Shown here in pieces: positions 35,022-43,625 of a stretch of DNA of 64,000 nt. This stretch comes from JADLBR01 sp964651705. GTDB lineage: Bacteria > Verrucomicrobiota > Verrucomicrobiia > JADLBR01. The notes under the pieces are model-generated. The model saw only the letters and a list, made by a program, of their open reading frames with translations, searched no databases and had not been told where the DNA came from. The stretch's first letter is position 1, and each line of letters opens with the position of its first letter. The stretch is from the NCBI GenBank assembly GCA_964651705.1, contig CAZYWZ010000024.1, forward strand, positions 3,855 to 67,854, written 5' to 3'. Made by a program: the position numbers and the translations under genes.

Positions 35022-36211
35022 GTGGACCCCTTCTGCTTTCGACCGCCAGCCGCCAGATCTGGCCCCAGATCCATGCGGTGTTGCACATCAAGCCCTCCCG
35101 TGTCCTGTTGCTCCACAGCCACGATGCGCGGGAGTCGCTGCGCCCCGCCGAAAGACTTCGCGATCTGCTCCTGGGCGCCGGACTTCCGTTCCTCGGCGGC
35201 GTCGATCTTAAAGAGATCCCCGACGATGACATGCACGGAGCCCGGACCGCCGTGGCTTCGTTCGTAGGCGGGCGCCGGGACGATGCGATCGTACACTTCA
35301 CCGGCGGCAACAAGCTCATGTCGACCGGCGCCTTTCTCGCTGCCGTCGATTGCGGGGTGCGCTCCTGCTACCTCGAGAGGCGTCTGCAGTTGTGCTGGTT
35401 CGAGCCCGGCGACCGACGGCTCGCCACCCGCACCGAGAAGATCGACCCCCATCAAGCCGATGGCATCGATGCCGTCGCCCTCCTGCGCTGCCAGATCGAC
35501 GCCGTTCAGATCGCGGGCGAGCCCCAGGCGTTCGCCCTGACCGGAAGGGCGAAGGCGCTCGATTGCGGGACTTTCGAGCGCGACCTCTTTTCGCGCACAT
35601 GGCATCGGGATGGCGAGCGCCTTCAGTTCCGGCGGGGCCGCGAGTGGCTGGAACCCGCGCCAGACGTCACCCACAAGGGCGATCATCTCGAACTCGCGGT
35701 GGTGGCCACGGTCCTCCGGTTCGGCCCCTCCCGAGTCTATAAGGGTGTCCGCATCCAGACGGAGGGGGCATCGGGCGACCAGACCGATCTGGATGTCATC
35801 TTCAATTGGGACGGGCACCTCTGGATCGTCGATTGCAAGGACAAGGCACGACACTGGCAGAAGCTCAACGTCATCTCACGGTACCTGCCGCCCCGCAGCA
35901 CGTGGGAGCCGACGCTCCAGCGCGCGTTTGGCCAAATCGGCAGCGAGTTGGAGGCGACGCATTACATCCTCCTTAAGCAGGCACTGTTCGACGTCCAGCA
36001 GGGCGGCGGGCTCCAAGGCCGCCTGGTCATTGTCCGACGCCATCACCTCCCGCCCCCGGTCGGCGATTTCGCCCGCGCCGTCGGCGCCTCCCACACCACC
36101 ATAGAGCAGATCGCTCCCGCTTTCCGCGAACTCCTTCTTGGGACCTCCCTCCCTCCCAATCCCAAGAACCCGTCCTCCTCAGTTCCCCTGACCCTTTCCC
36201 ATCAACCGTGA
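35018..36211 (+). CDS. CARF-PD-(D/E)xK nuclease (Card1/Can2-like, DUF1887)
   Basis: 397 residues from GTG 35018 (GTGA overlap). The CARF half has HIKPSRVLLLHSHDARESLR and IVHFTGGNKLMSTGAFLAAV, the DUF1887 ligand-binding loop. The nuclease half, around residues 220-290, has GDHLELAVVATVL (Glu), QTDLDVIFNWDGHLWIVDCK (Asp and the D-C-K variant of E-x-K) and a following DK. Card1/Can2 enzymes are dimers that cut DNA and RNA when bound to cA4. It is the last gene before the CRISPR leader. With the CARF-RelE protein it gives the locus two independent toxic outputs. Confidence 0.8.
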   Translation: MSGPLLLSTASRQIWPQIHAVLHIKPSRVLLLHSHDARESLRPAERLRDLLLGAGLPFLGGVDLKEIPDDDMHGARTAVASFVGGRRDDAIVHFTGGNKLMSTGAFLAAVDCGVRSCYLERRLQLCWFEPGDRRLATRTEKIDPHQADGIDAVALLRCQIDAVQIAGEPQAFALTGRAKALDCGTFERDLFSRTWHRDGERLQFRRGREWLEPAPDVTHKGDHLELAVVATVLRFGPSRVYKGVRIQTEGASGDQTDLDVIFNWDGHLWIVDCKDKARHWQKLNVISRYLPPRSTWEPTLQRAFGQIGSELEATHYILLKQALFDVQQGGGLQGRLVIVRRHHLPPPVGDFARAVGASHTTIEQIAPAFRELLLGTSLPPNPKNPSSSVPLTLSHQP

Positions 36212-36347
36212 CACCCCACTCCCACTTGTCCTGGACCCAGAAACTCGAAAAATGTCCTCGATTTCTCATCAGAATCGGCGAAGTTTCCCGAGGTTCTTTG
36301 AAATCGCGTCGCAAGCCGTTGATTTCCAAAGGCGAAAAATACCCAGC
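36212..36347 (+). promoter_or_regulatory. CRISPR leader
   Basis: The 136 bases between the Card1-like stop and the first repeat contain no gene and are more A/T-rich than the surroundings (TTGATTTCCAAAGGCG, then AAAAATAC next to the repeat). Because the degenerate repeat is at the other end of the array, this side is the leader, so crRNA transcription and spacer insertion start here. A specific promoter box is not obvious. Confidence 0.6.
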
Positions 36348-38043
36348 CCCAAGCGGGCTATTCGGTGCGCATCGCGTTTTGACTGGTGGGTTCGTTAACC
36401 TCTTCCTTTTGATCCCAAGCGGGCTATTCGGTGCGCATCGCGTTTTGACCAATTCCTTCTGGATCACTCACGGAAAGTGACCCCAAGCGGGCTATTCGGT
36501 GCGCATCGCGTTTTGACGTTTAACCAACTTGAAGTTCACGTTGCTTTCCCAAGCGGGCTATTCGGTGCGCATCGCGTTTTGACTTCTTGCCAGTAGAACT
36601 GGCTGTTAATTATCCCAAGCGGGCTATTCGGTGCGCATCGCGTTTTGACACCAAGTGCCAAGGATCCAAGTACTAGTGCACACCCAAGCGGGCTATTCGG
36701 TGCGCATCGCGTTTTGACGAGAAGTAGTGCCACCTCATCTTGGAGGTCCCAAGCGGGCTATTCGGTGCGCATCGCGTTTTGACTATCGCATCTCCAAAGT
36801 TCATTAACACCTCTCCCCAAGCGGGCTATTCGGTGCGCATCGCGTTTTGACCTTGTTCTTTGGGCATTTCAAACACCCCCTTCCCAAGCGGGCTATTCGG
36901 TGCGCATCGCGTTTTGACTATTTGTTGCTTATCAATGAGGGTGAATTGCCCAAGCGGGCTATTCGGTGCGCATCGCGTTTTGACAACAACACCAACCAAC
37001 ACAAACAGATAAAACCCAAGCGGGCTATTCGGTGCGCATCGCGTTTTGACTTCAAGACCTCAAGAGTCGATTACTGCGACCCAAGCGGGCTATTCGGTGC
37101 GCATCGCGTTTTGACGATCCTCACGAATGAGGGTGAATTGTCCTTCCCAAGCGGGCTATTCGGTGCGCATCGCGTTTTGACAATAGGACGAAATCTTTGT
37201 GCTAGAAGATTCCCAAGCGGGCTATTCGGTGCGCATCGCGTTTTGACTTTGAGTCGGTTACAATGATACAAGGCACTCCCCAAGCGGGCTATTCGGTGCG
37301 CATCGCGTTTTGACACTCGGCCGGTCCGACGGCTTCCAGTTCGGCCCAAGCGGGCTATTCGGTGCGCATCGCGTTTTGACAGTGCGGAAACATCAGCTCT
37401 CTAACACCCCCCCCAAGCGGGCTATTCGGTGCGCATCGCGTTTTGACGAGAAGTAGTGCCATTTCATCTTGGAGGTCCCAAGCGGGCTATTCGGTGCGCA
37501 TCGCGTTTTGACTTTGTAGGTATACTTTCGAACTTTGCGAACCCAAGCGGGCTATTCGGTGCGCATCGCGTTTTGACAGGAACCATAGCGAGTTCGTTTG
37601 CCGGAATCCCAAGCGGGCTATTCGGTGCGCATCGCGTTTTGACATATCTTTCTCCTTTGTCTGGGTTTAGGACTCCCAAGCGGGCTATTCGGTGCGCATC
37701 GCGTTTTGACATCAAAGTGAGTTACGGGTTTCAAAGAAGACCCAAGCGGGCTATTCGGTGCGCATCGCGTTTTGACTTGACGATTACACACACGACGATG
37801 AAAAGAACCCAAGCGGGCTATTCGGTGCGCATCGCGTTTTGACAGCGATGGTCTGCCACCACCACTTTATGTCCCAAGCGGGCTATTCGGTGCGCATCGC
37901 GTTTTGACCTGTGGGTTTGGTCGACCAGTCGTGTTTCTTCCCAAGCGGGCTATTCGGTGCGCATCGCGTTTTGACCCTTGAGATGGTCGTAGAGCTTGGT
38001 GCCCTTCCCCAAGCGGGCTATTCGGTGAGCGTTAGGGTCACAA
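36348..38043 (+). CRISPR. CRISPR array, 26 repeats and 25 spacers
   Basis: The 36-base repeat begins CCCAAGCGGGCTATTCGGTG and ends CGTTTTGAC. Repeats start at 36348, 36414, 36482, 36548, 36614, 36683, 36748, 36816, 36883, 36949, 37015, 37080, 37146, 37212, 37279, 37345, 37412, 37477, 37542, 37608, 37675, 37741, 37808, 37873, 37940 and 38008. The first 25 look identical by eye; the last keeps 20 bases and then diverges, marking the old end. Spacers are 29-33 bases and visibly richer in A/T than the genome. Spacers 6 (36719-36747) and 17 (37448-37476) differ at two adjacent bases; spacers 9 (36919-36948) and 12 (37116-37145) share 15 bases. No frame through the array is a gene. Confidence 0.98.
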
Positions 38044-38348
38044 TGGGGGACGATCATTTCGAGGCGTCGGCGCCGGGGCACTCGACGCGCTGCGATGGAT
38101 GCTGGGGAGGGGCCGCATCGGTGGCCTGGTGGCGGCAGAAGTTCGGGCACTTGGATAAAGTTCGGAAAATTCCCGCCTGGGGCACTATGCGGGGAAGGAT
38201 GAGGAGTGGGCTTGAGACTGGCACTTGGATGGCCCCAGGCGAGGAACCAGAAGGTGCCGGGGTCGCCCCTTTTGAGGGCGGGACGCCAGGCGAACACTGG
38301 GAGCTTGAGTCAGTTGGCACCTGGGCCGTGGTCTCAGAGCGGGAGGCG
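38044..38348. other. Gap between array end and HerA-like gene
   Basis: About 300 bases follow the degenerate repeat. A frame is open and continuous with the downstream ATPase from ATG 38043, but its translation is Gly/Trp/Pro-rich and looks non-coding. I see no repeat remnants, RNA gene or clear promoter. It may be the decayed tail of the array plus the promoter of the adaptation operon. Confidence 0.4.
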
Positions 38349-40430
38349 ATGATCGAGAAGGAGATTCTCGCGCTGCAAGGGCAGATTCTGGGATGCGCCC
38401 ATCGCGATGAGGAGATCGTGCTCATGTTGGCGCGGCGCAAGGATGGCGCACTGGGCTGGTGCGTGGGGCTGCGCCGCCGTGACGGGGCGTCCGCCCAGGC
38501 CGGGTCGCGCGCCATGCTGGAGGCCGTGCTTCGCATGGAGGGTGGCCCATATCGCTTTCATCCCGTCGCAACGTCGCGTGACGGACACTCCGCCGGCTGG
38601 CGCACGATCCGAGTCATGGGCCAGACGGTTGGCCCGCAAGCAGGTCCGACGGGATTTGGCCAGGGCGGATGCGCGTCTACGGATGCTGGCCTCGATCTCC
38701 CCCGCTTTCTGGAGGGCAACCGAGTGGATTGGGATCCTGCCGCCATCCTCGCGGGGTGGCGCGAGGTGGAGGCCATCGAGGTCGCGGTGGGGCCGGCGGC
38801 ATCGGCTACGGATCGTTTGCGGACGAGCGAGGGAGATTCCTTGGAGCGCCTGGCTCAACGTTCACCGGATCGACAAGGGATGGCCCGGCTGGCGACATGG
38901 CTGCAGGCCCTCCGGGCTGGACCCGCATGGCGCGTGCGCTGTCGCGCCCGATTCCGCCGCGGCTGCCATGTGGGGGGGCTGGCGCGCCTGCTCGGCAACT
39001 GGCTCTATCGCGCCGAGGCGACAGCCACGGAGGGCACATGGCACCTGCCCTCCGATTCCTTGGTGGACCACATTCCGGCGTCCGCGATGCCATGCCTCCT
39101 GCCGCGGCCACTTTCACTCATCCAACAGGGGTCGCGACGCCGCCACAATCGCCATTTGCCCCGCCTGCCACGCGAGGGCGTCGTCGCGGGAACTGTCGAT
39201 GACCACGCGTTCCGGCTGCCCCCGGCGGGCCGGGAACGCCACACCTACATCGTCGGCTCCACGGGCACCGGCAAAAGCACACTCCAGCGGCATCTGATCG
39301 GCCAAGACATCGACGCCGGCGAAGGCGTCATCCTCCTCGACCCACACGGAGACCTGTTCCAATCGGTGCGGCTATCCCTGCCATCGGGCCGCCGTGCCGA
39401 GACGATACTGGTCGATCCATCGATGGTCGACTCCTCTCCGGGACTGAACATCCTGGACGTGGGCGACGGCCCCGCCGCCGCAATGCGCCGATCCCTGGTC
39501 GTCGGCCAACTGCTGCAGCTCTGCAATGAGATGTTCGACATGCGCGTTGCGGGTGGCCCGTTGTTCGAGATGTACTTCCGGAACGCCCTGCTGCTTTTGA
39601 TGGCCTCGCCACATGATCCGCCCAATACGATCTTGGATCTGCCCAGGGTGTTCACGGACAAGGCGTTTCGCGCCGCCTTGACCTCGGGATGCACCGACCG
39701 GCGGGTCGCCGATTTCTGGGAGAATCAGGCACCCAAGGTGACCGGAGAAACCTGCCTCGCCAATGTGACGCCGTACATCACGTGCAAACTCGACGGGATA
39801 CTGCACAGTCCTTTTCTTCAGCACCTGTTGGGCCGTTCGTCGGGTCGGCTGGACATCCGCGCGCTCATGGACAGGCGGGGCATCCTCCTGGTGCATCTCA
39901 GCAAGGGACTCCTCGGGCATCTTGGCTGCCGTCTTGCCGGTCTCATCTTCCTGGTCGAGATCCTTGGGGCAACCCTCGACCGGGCGATGGCTCCCGAAAC
40001 CGCCAGGACGCGCTGCCATCTCTACGTGGATGAATTCCAAAACTTCGTGACCGACGCCATGGCCACCATGCTTGGGGAGGCCCGCAAGTTCGGCCTTCAC
40101 ATGACCCTCGCCAATCAGACGCTCGGCCAGTTGGGCGCCAACCCCGGACGGGAGAACCTGACGGATGCCGTCCTGGGCAACGTCGGCAACCTGATCGCCT
40201 TTCGCCTGGGGGTGTCCGACTCGGTGCGCCTGCAATCGTTTATCGCGCCGTTCACGCCCCCCGATCTGCAACAGCTTCCGAACTTCCATGCGTTCGTCCG
40301 CGCCTTGGATGCGGACGGGCCCATCGGGCCCGTCGTGATCCGCACGCAGGCGCCAACGCATGCGGATGCGCCGCCCCCAGCCGAAGAGCCGCCGCCGAAT
40401 GAGCCCCGCGGACGCCGCAGGAGGTCGTGA
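38349..40430 (+). CDS. HerA/VirD4-like ATPase in the adaptation operon
   Basis: 693 residues from ATG 38349, chosen because GGGAGG lies just upstream and protein-like coding starts there; ATG 38043 is an in-frame alternative. The ATPase core has TYIVGSTGTGKSTLQRHLIG, VILLDPHGDLFQSV, LYVDEFQNFVTDAMATML as Walker B and MTLANQTLGQL, as in HerA, TraG and VirD4 motors. The N-terminal 270 residues (SREAMIEKEILAL onward) are unrecognised and not membrane-spanning. It ends 3 bases before cas2. A DNA-pumping ATPase joined to Cas2 and Cas6-RT-Cas1 suggests a role in spacer integration, cDNA handling or element transfer. Confidence 0.85.
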   Translation: MIEKEILALQGQILGCAHRDEEIVLMLARRKDGALGWCVGLRRRDGASAQAGSRAMLEAVLRMEGGPYRFHPVATSRDGHSAGWRTIRVMGQTVGPQAGPTGFGQGGCASTDAGLDLPRFLEGNRVDWDPAAILAGWREVEAIEVAVGPAASATDRLRTSEGDSLERLAQRSPDRQGMARLATWLQALRAGPAWRVRCRARFRRGCHVGGLARLLGNWLYRAEATATEGTWHLPSDSLVDHIPASAMPCLLPRPLSLIQQGSRRRHNRHLPRLPREGVVAGTVDDHAFRLPPAGRERHTYIVGSTGTGKSTLQRHLIGQDIDAGEGVILLDPHGDLFQSVRLSLPSGRRAETILVDPSMVDSSPGLNILDVGDGPAAAMRRSLVVGQLLQLCNEMFDMRVAGGPLFEMYFRNALLLLMASPHDPPNTILDLPRVFTDKAFRAALTSGCTDRRVADFWENQAPKVTGETCLANVTPYITCKLDGILHSPFLQHLLGRSSGRLDIRALMDRRGILLVHLSKGLLGHLGCRLAGLIFLVEILGATLDRAMAPETARTRCHLYVDEFQNFVTDAMATMLGEARKFGLHMTLANQTLGQLGANPGRENLTDAVLGNVGNLIAFRLGVSDSVRLQSFIAPFTPPDLQQLPNFHAFVRALDADGPIGPVVIRTQAPTHADAPPPAEEPPPNEPRGRRRRS

Positions 40431-40433
40431 CGG

Positions 40434-40766
40434 ATGCCCGCCGCGGACTACGTGCTCGCCTACGATGTCGCGGACGACCGGGAGCGGGCCCGCGTGGCGA
40501 AGCTCCTGGCCGGATATGGTGTGCGCGCGCAGAAGAGCGTCTTCGAGTGCCGGCTGAGTCACGCATCCCGGGAAACCCTGATACGCAGGATCGAGTCTCT
40601 CAATCTGGCGACCGGCTTCGTGGCCTGCTACTCGTTGGCCCCAAATGCAAAGAGGCGGGTCGCCGGGACGGTGACGACCGAGGGCTTTCCCAGGGACGCG
40701 TGCGCCTTTATTCTCGTGGCCCGCGAGTCGACGGCGACCCAAGATCTACCCGGGTTGCAACCATGA
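40434..40766 (+). CDS. cas2: Cas2
   Basis: 110 residues. The opening ADYVLAYDVADDRERARVAK and the RVAKLLAGYGVRAQKSVFEC segment are typical of Cas2: a ferredoxin-like strand ending in Asp, then the helix and the conserved Ser-Val-Phe-Glu strand. Cas2 dimers bridge two Cas1 dimers in the spacer-integration complex. The C-terminal tail (RESTATQDLPGLQP) is slightly long. It starts 3 bases after the HerA-like stop and overlaps the Cas6-RT-Cas1 start by ATGA, so the three adaptation genes form one operon. Confidence 0.95.
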   Translation: MPAADYVLAYDVADDRERARVAKLLAGYGVRAQKSVFECRLSHASRETLIRRIESLNLATGFVACYSLAPNAKRRVAGTVTTEGFPRDACAFILVARESTATQDLPGLQP

Positions 40767-43474
40767 CGGCACATCACAGCGACGGCATCGCCCCGACGGC
40801 ATTCACTTGGCCGGTGATCTCGCTCCGGCTGCGCAACTTGCGAAATCAGTTTGCGCGAGAACACCCGCTGTGGATTCTCAAGGCGGTGCTGCTGTCCTCC
40901 TTGCGCGCGCGGGGCATCGAACGGCGACCTTTCCTGTTTCACCCCAGATTCGAGCCGTTCGGTGACCGCGTGCGTCTCGGGCGCATATATGACATCGAGG
41001 TCGCCTGCCCCGGATGGACCATCGAGGACGCTTCCGAGTTTCAAGGGGCCATCGCCGAGTGGCTGTCCGACCCTGCCCACAACTTCTCCATCGAGGAAAT
41101 GCATCCCATCGAGTCCCGCCGGTGGGACGAGACAGCCGCGCGCATCGAGGGCCGCCTCGATTTGTCCGCCGACGAGGTCTGTCTCGATTTCATAACGCCT
41201 TTCGCCTTCTCAGGACCGGCACCGGATGACCACGGCGTCCGCCGGCGGATCGAGCCGGGTCACCTTCGGGCGCTTATCGACCGACGGTCGGACGAACTCG
41301 GTTTGCCGACGCCGGGCGACACCGCGGACCCGGTATTCGGCTCGCTCCGATGCCTGCCATGGTTCTGGTCCTTCCAGAAGCACACCCACCGTCCGAAATC
41401 CGCCCGCGGCGAGGGAGGATCTACCCGGCAAGACCTAACCGGCATGCAGGGACCGCTCTACCTCCGCGGACCCTGGAAGGAGATCCTCCCGTACCTCGTG
41501 CTGTGTTCCGAGCTCCACATCGGCAACCGGGTCGGCAACGGCGCCGGCCGCTTCGTATTGCACACGGCCCGGACCTTCTTCGACCGCGAGATCTCCAATC
41601 CCGCGCGGTACGTCGAGGTCTGCCGCGGGATGCGCGAGGAGGCCGACGAGGATGACGGGTTCTCGTCATCCATCGAGGACGATGCGGCATTGGCGGCCGC
41701 CCTCGCGAAAGATGCCGCGTCGGGGACCTATCGTCCGGGCGCCGCGTGCGCCTTCTCGGTGCCGAAACGCTCCGGGGGATCACGGCGGATCGCGTTGCTC
41801 CCGTCGCGCGACAGGGTCCTGCATCGGGCGATCCATCTCATCCTGCAGCCATCACTCGACCACGCCATGGATGGTGGTGCCATCGGGTTTCGCCCGGGCC
41901 ACGGCGCCAAGGACGCCGCCCGGGTCGTGGCCGCCGCCCTTCGGGAGGGTTTTTCACACGCAGTCGAAACCGACATCGAGGCTTTCTTCGATCAGATCGA
42001 ATGGGATCGCCTGGATGCCGCCATCGATGCAATCCTGCCGCGCGCTGATGTGCGCACGCGGTCGCTGCTCGGCACGCTGATTCGCACCCCGCTGGATGGG
42101 GACGGGACCGACGGACCACGGCGGCGGGGCCTCCTGCAAGGTAGTTCGCTATCGCCTCTACTGGCGAACCTCTTCCTCGCCGATTTCGACCGATGTCTGC
42201 ATTCCCCCGCACGGCGATTGATCCGTTTTGGTGATGACCTGATCGTGCTGACACGTGGGTGTGAGGAGGCCGGGCGCGCGCTTGAGGACGTCAGAAGGGA
42301 GCTCGATGCCCGCGGCCTGCGGATTCGCCCGGACAAGACCGCGATAGCTTCGCTCGAGGATGGCCTCGACTTCCTCGGCATCCGGCTCGACGCCGACATC
42401 ATGGGCGACTGGGTCGAGCATGCGGCTCTTCGCATGCCGGTCTTCATCGGGGATCTGCGCGTGATGCTGGGTGTCGATGGGGAGACCATCGTCGCCCGCC
42501 GCCGCGGCGAACTGCTCGCCCGGTATCCCATGCACCGCGTGAATCACCTCATCGTTATGGGGACCAATGTGCTCTCCACCCGACTGCTGGGCGCGTGCGT
42601 GCGCCGCGGAATCGCCGTGAGCCTCTGCGAGGCCCACGGCTCCCATGTGTCGACGATCACCCCACAAAGAAGGGGGCTCTGCGAGCGGGCTGGGCGGCAC
42701 TTCGTGCGCCGCACCCAACTGGCTCCGGGCGCCGAGATCCAAATCGCGCAACGGATCGTCGAGGCAAAGGTCACCAATTATCTGGCCTGGCTCGACCACT
42801 CCCTCGATCCCCATGTCACCCGAGCCGCGAGCGTCGCCGAAGCACTGCTGCGCCAGCTCATGGCGGATCCCGCCCCCCCATCGCAAGATGTCATCAGGGG
42901 ATGGGAGGGCAGGATCGCTAGAGAACTCTTCCCGGCGGTCAACCGCCTCGTCAAGAACGACTTCTTCCATAGCGAGACCCGCGAACCGCGATCAAAACGG
43001 GATCCCTTTAATGTGATGTTGGACTTCGCGTACCACATGGCGTTCGCCCGATTGGATGTCCTTCTGCGGGGTCAGGGCCTCAACCCATGGCTCGGGTTCC
43101 TCCATAGTCCGAAAGACTCCTACGAATCCCTCGTGTGCGACCTACAAGAGCCATTCCGCGCCCGCATGGATCGTCTCGTCGTGCGGTCGTTAAACCGAGG
43201 CGTCGTCAAACCCGCTGATTTCGAGGAGGCGGGCGACCGGCGCTGGCGTCTCGCCCCAGCGGCATCTGGACGGTTCTTCGATGCCTTCGAACGCGAGATG
43301 GGTGTCAAGCTCTCCGGAGATCCTGGATCCCTCCGCCGCCTCCTTGTCGGACAGGTCCTTGCAGTCGCGGCTTGGGCGGAGGGCGCCGAAGACATTCGCT
43401 TCTACCGCATGTCCCGTCCCTGCCGACGCTCGGGCAGGTCGACCCATGCATCAACCCCGGCCACACTTCAATGA
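40763..43474 (+). CDS. cas1: Cas6-RT-Cas1 fusion protein
   Basis: 903 residues from ATG 40763 (ATGA overlap with cas2). Residues 1 to ~220 look like a Cas6 RAMP (VISLRLRNLRNQFAREHPLW; DFITPFAFSGPAPDDHG). A reverse transcriptase follows: AACAFSVPKRSGGSRRIALL, FSHAVETDIEAFFDQIEWDR, LLQGSSLSPLLANLFLADFD and FGDD at 489-492, where FADD or YADD is usual. From ~555 it is Cas1, with LGFLHSPKDSYESLVCDLQE (His781) and FRARMDRLVV. Such fusions acquire spacers from RNA as well as DNA. The Cas6 part supplies crRNA processing, explaining the absence of a separate cas6 gene. Confidence 0.92.
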   Translation: MTAHHSDGIAPTAFTWPVISLRLRNLRNQFAREHPLWILKAVLLSSLRARGIERRPFLFHPRFEPFGDRVRLGRIYDIEVACPGWTIEDASEFQGAIAEWLSDPAHNFSIEEMHPIESRRWDETAARIEGRLDLSADEVCLDFITPFAFSGPAPDDHGVRRRIEPGHLRALIDRRSDELGLPTPGDTADPVFGSLRCLPWFWSFQKHTHRPKSARGEGGSTRQDLTGMQGPLYLRGPWKEILPYLVLCSELHIGNRVGNGAGRFVLHTARTFFDREISNPARYVEVCRGMREEADEDDGFSSSIEDDAALAAALAKDAASGTYRPGAACAFSVPKRSGGSRRIALLPSRDRVLHRAIHLILQPSLDHAMDGGAIGFRPGHGAKDAARVVAAALREGFSHAVETDIEAFFDQIEWDRLDAAIDAILPRADVRTRSLLGTLIRTPLDGDGTDGPRRRGLLQGSSLSPLLANLFLADFDRCLHSPARRLIRFGDDLIVLTRGCEEAGRALEDVRRELDARGLRIRPDKTAIASLEDGLDFLGIRLDADIMGDWVEHAALRMPVFIGDLRVMLGVDGETIVARRRGELLARYPMHRVNHLIVMGTNVLSTRLLGACVRRGIAVSLCEAHGSHVSTITPQRRGLCERAGRHFVRRTQLAPGAEIQIAQRIVEAKVTNYLAWLDHSLDPHVTRAASVAEALLRQLMADPAPPSQDVIRGWEGRIARELFPAVNRLVKNDFFHSETREPRSKRDPFNVMLDFAYHMAFARLDVLLRGQGLNPWLGFLHSPKDSYESLVCDLQEPFRARMDRLVVRSLNRGVVKPADFEEAGDRRWRLAPAASGRFFDAFEREMGVKLSGDPGSLRRLLVGQVLAVAAWAEGAEDIRFYRMSRPCRRSGRSTHASTPATLQ

Positions 43475-43625
43475 GCCTTGCCGATCCAGGCGCCCGCTGT
43501 TGCCGCTTCTTCGGCTCCTGCCGACGGCGGCGCTGGTGCGGCGCGGTTGCCAGCACAACCACGCTGCCATCACCGAAGATGGCGAGGTGACCATCGTGCG
43601 AACCGATGAGGGGGCGAAACCATGA
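43446..43625 (+). CDS. Small protein, 59 aa, between cas1 and pcfJ-like gene
   Basis: 59 residues from ATG 43446, starting inside the cas1 end and finishing in an ATGA overlap with the PcfJ-like gene. The sequence is basic and leucine-rich in its first half (RPLLPLLRLLPTAALVRRGC) and ends HNHAAITEDGEVTIVRTDEG, a plausible small beta hairpin. The translational coupling supports a real gene, although it could be only a leader for the downstream start. No family recognised. Confidence 0.4.
   Translation: MHQPRPHFNEPCRSRRPLLPLLRLLPTAALVRRGCQHNHAAITEDGEVTIVRTDEGAKP

Noticed and set aside
36208..37842. Open frames across the CRISPR array encoding repeated PSGLFGAHRVLT or VKTRCAPNSPLG peptides
   Set aside because: They are translations of the 36-base repeat on either strand, with no start sites or conserved product.
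38043..38348. N-terminal extension of the HerA-like ATPase starting at the last repeat
   Set aside because: The translation looks non-coding and a better ribosome site precedes ATG 38349, though the longer start cannot be fully excluded.
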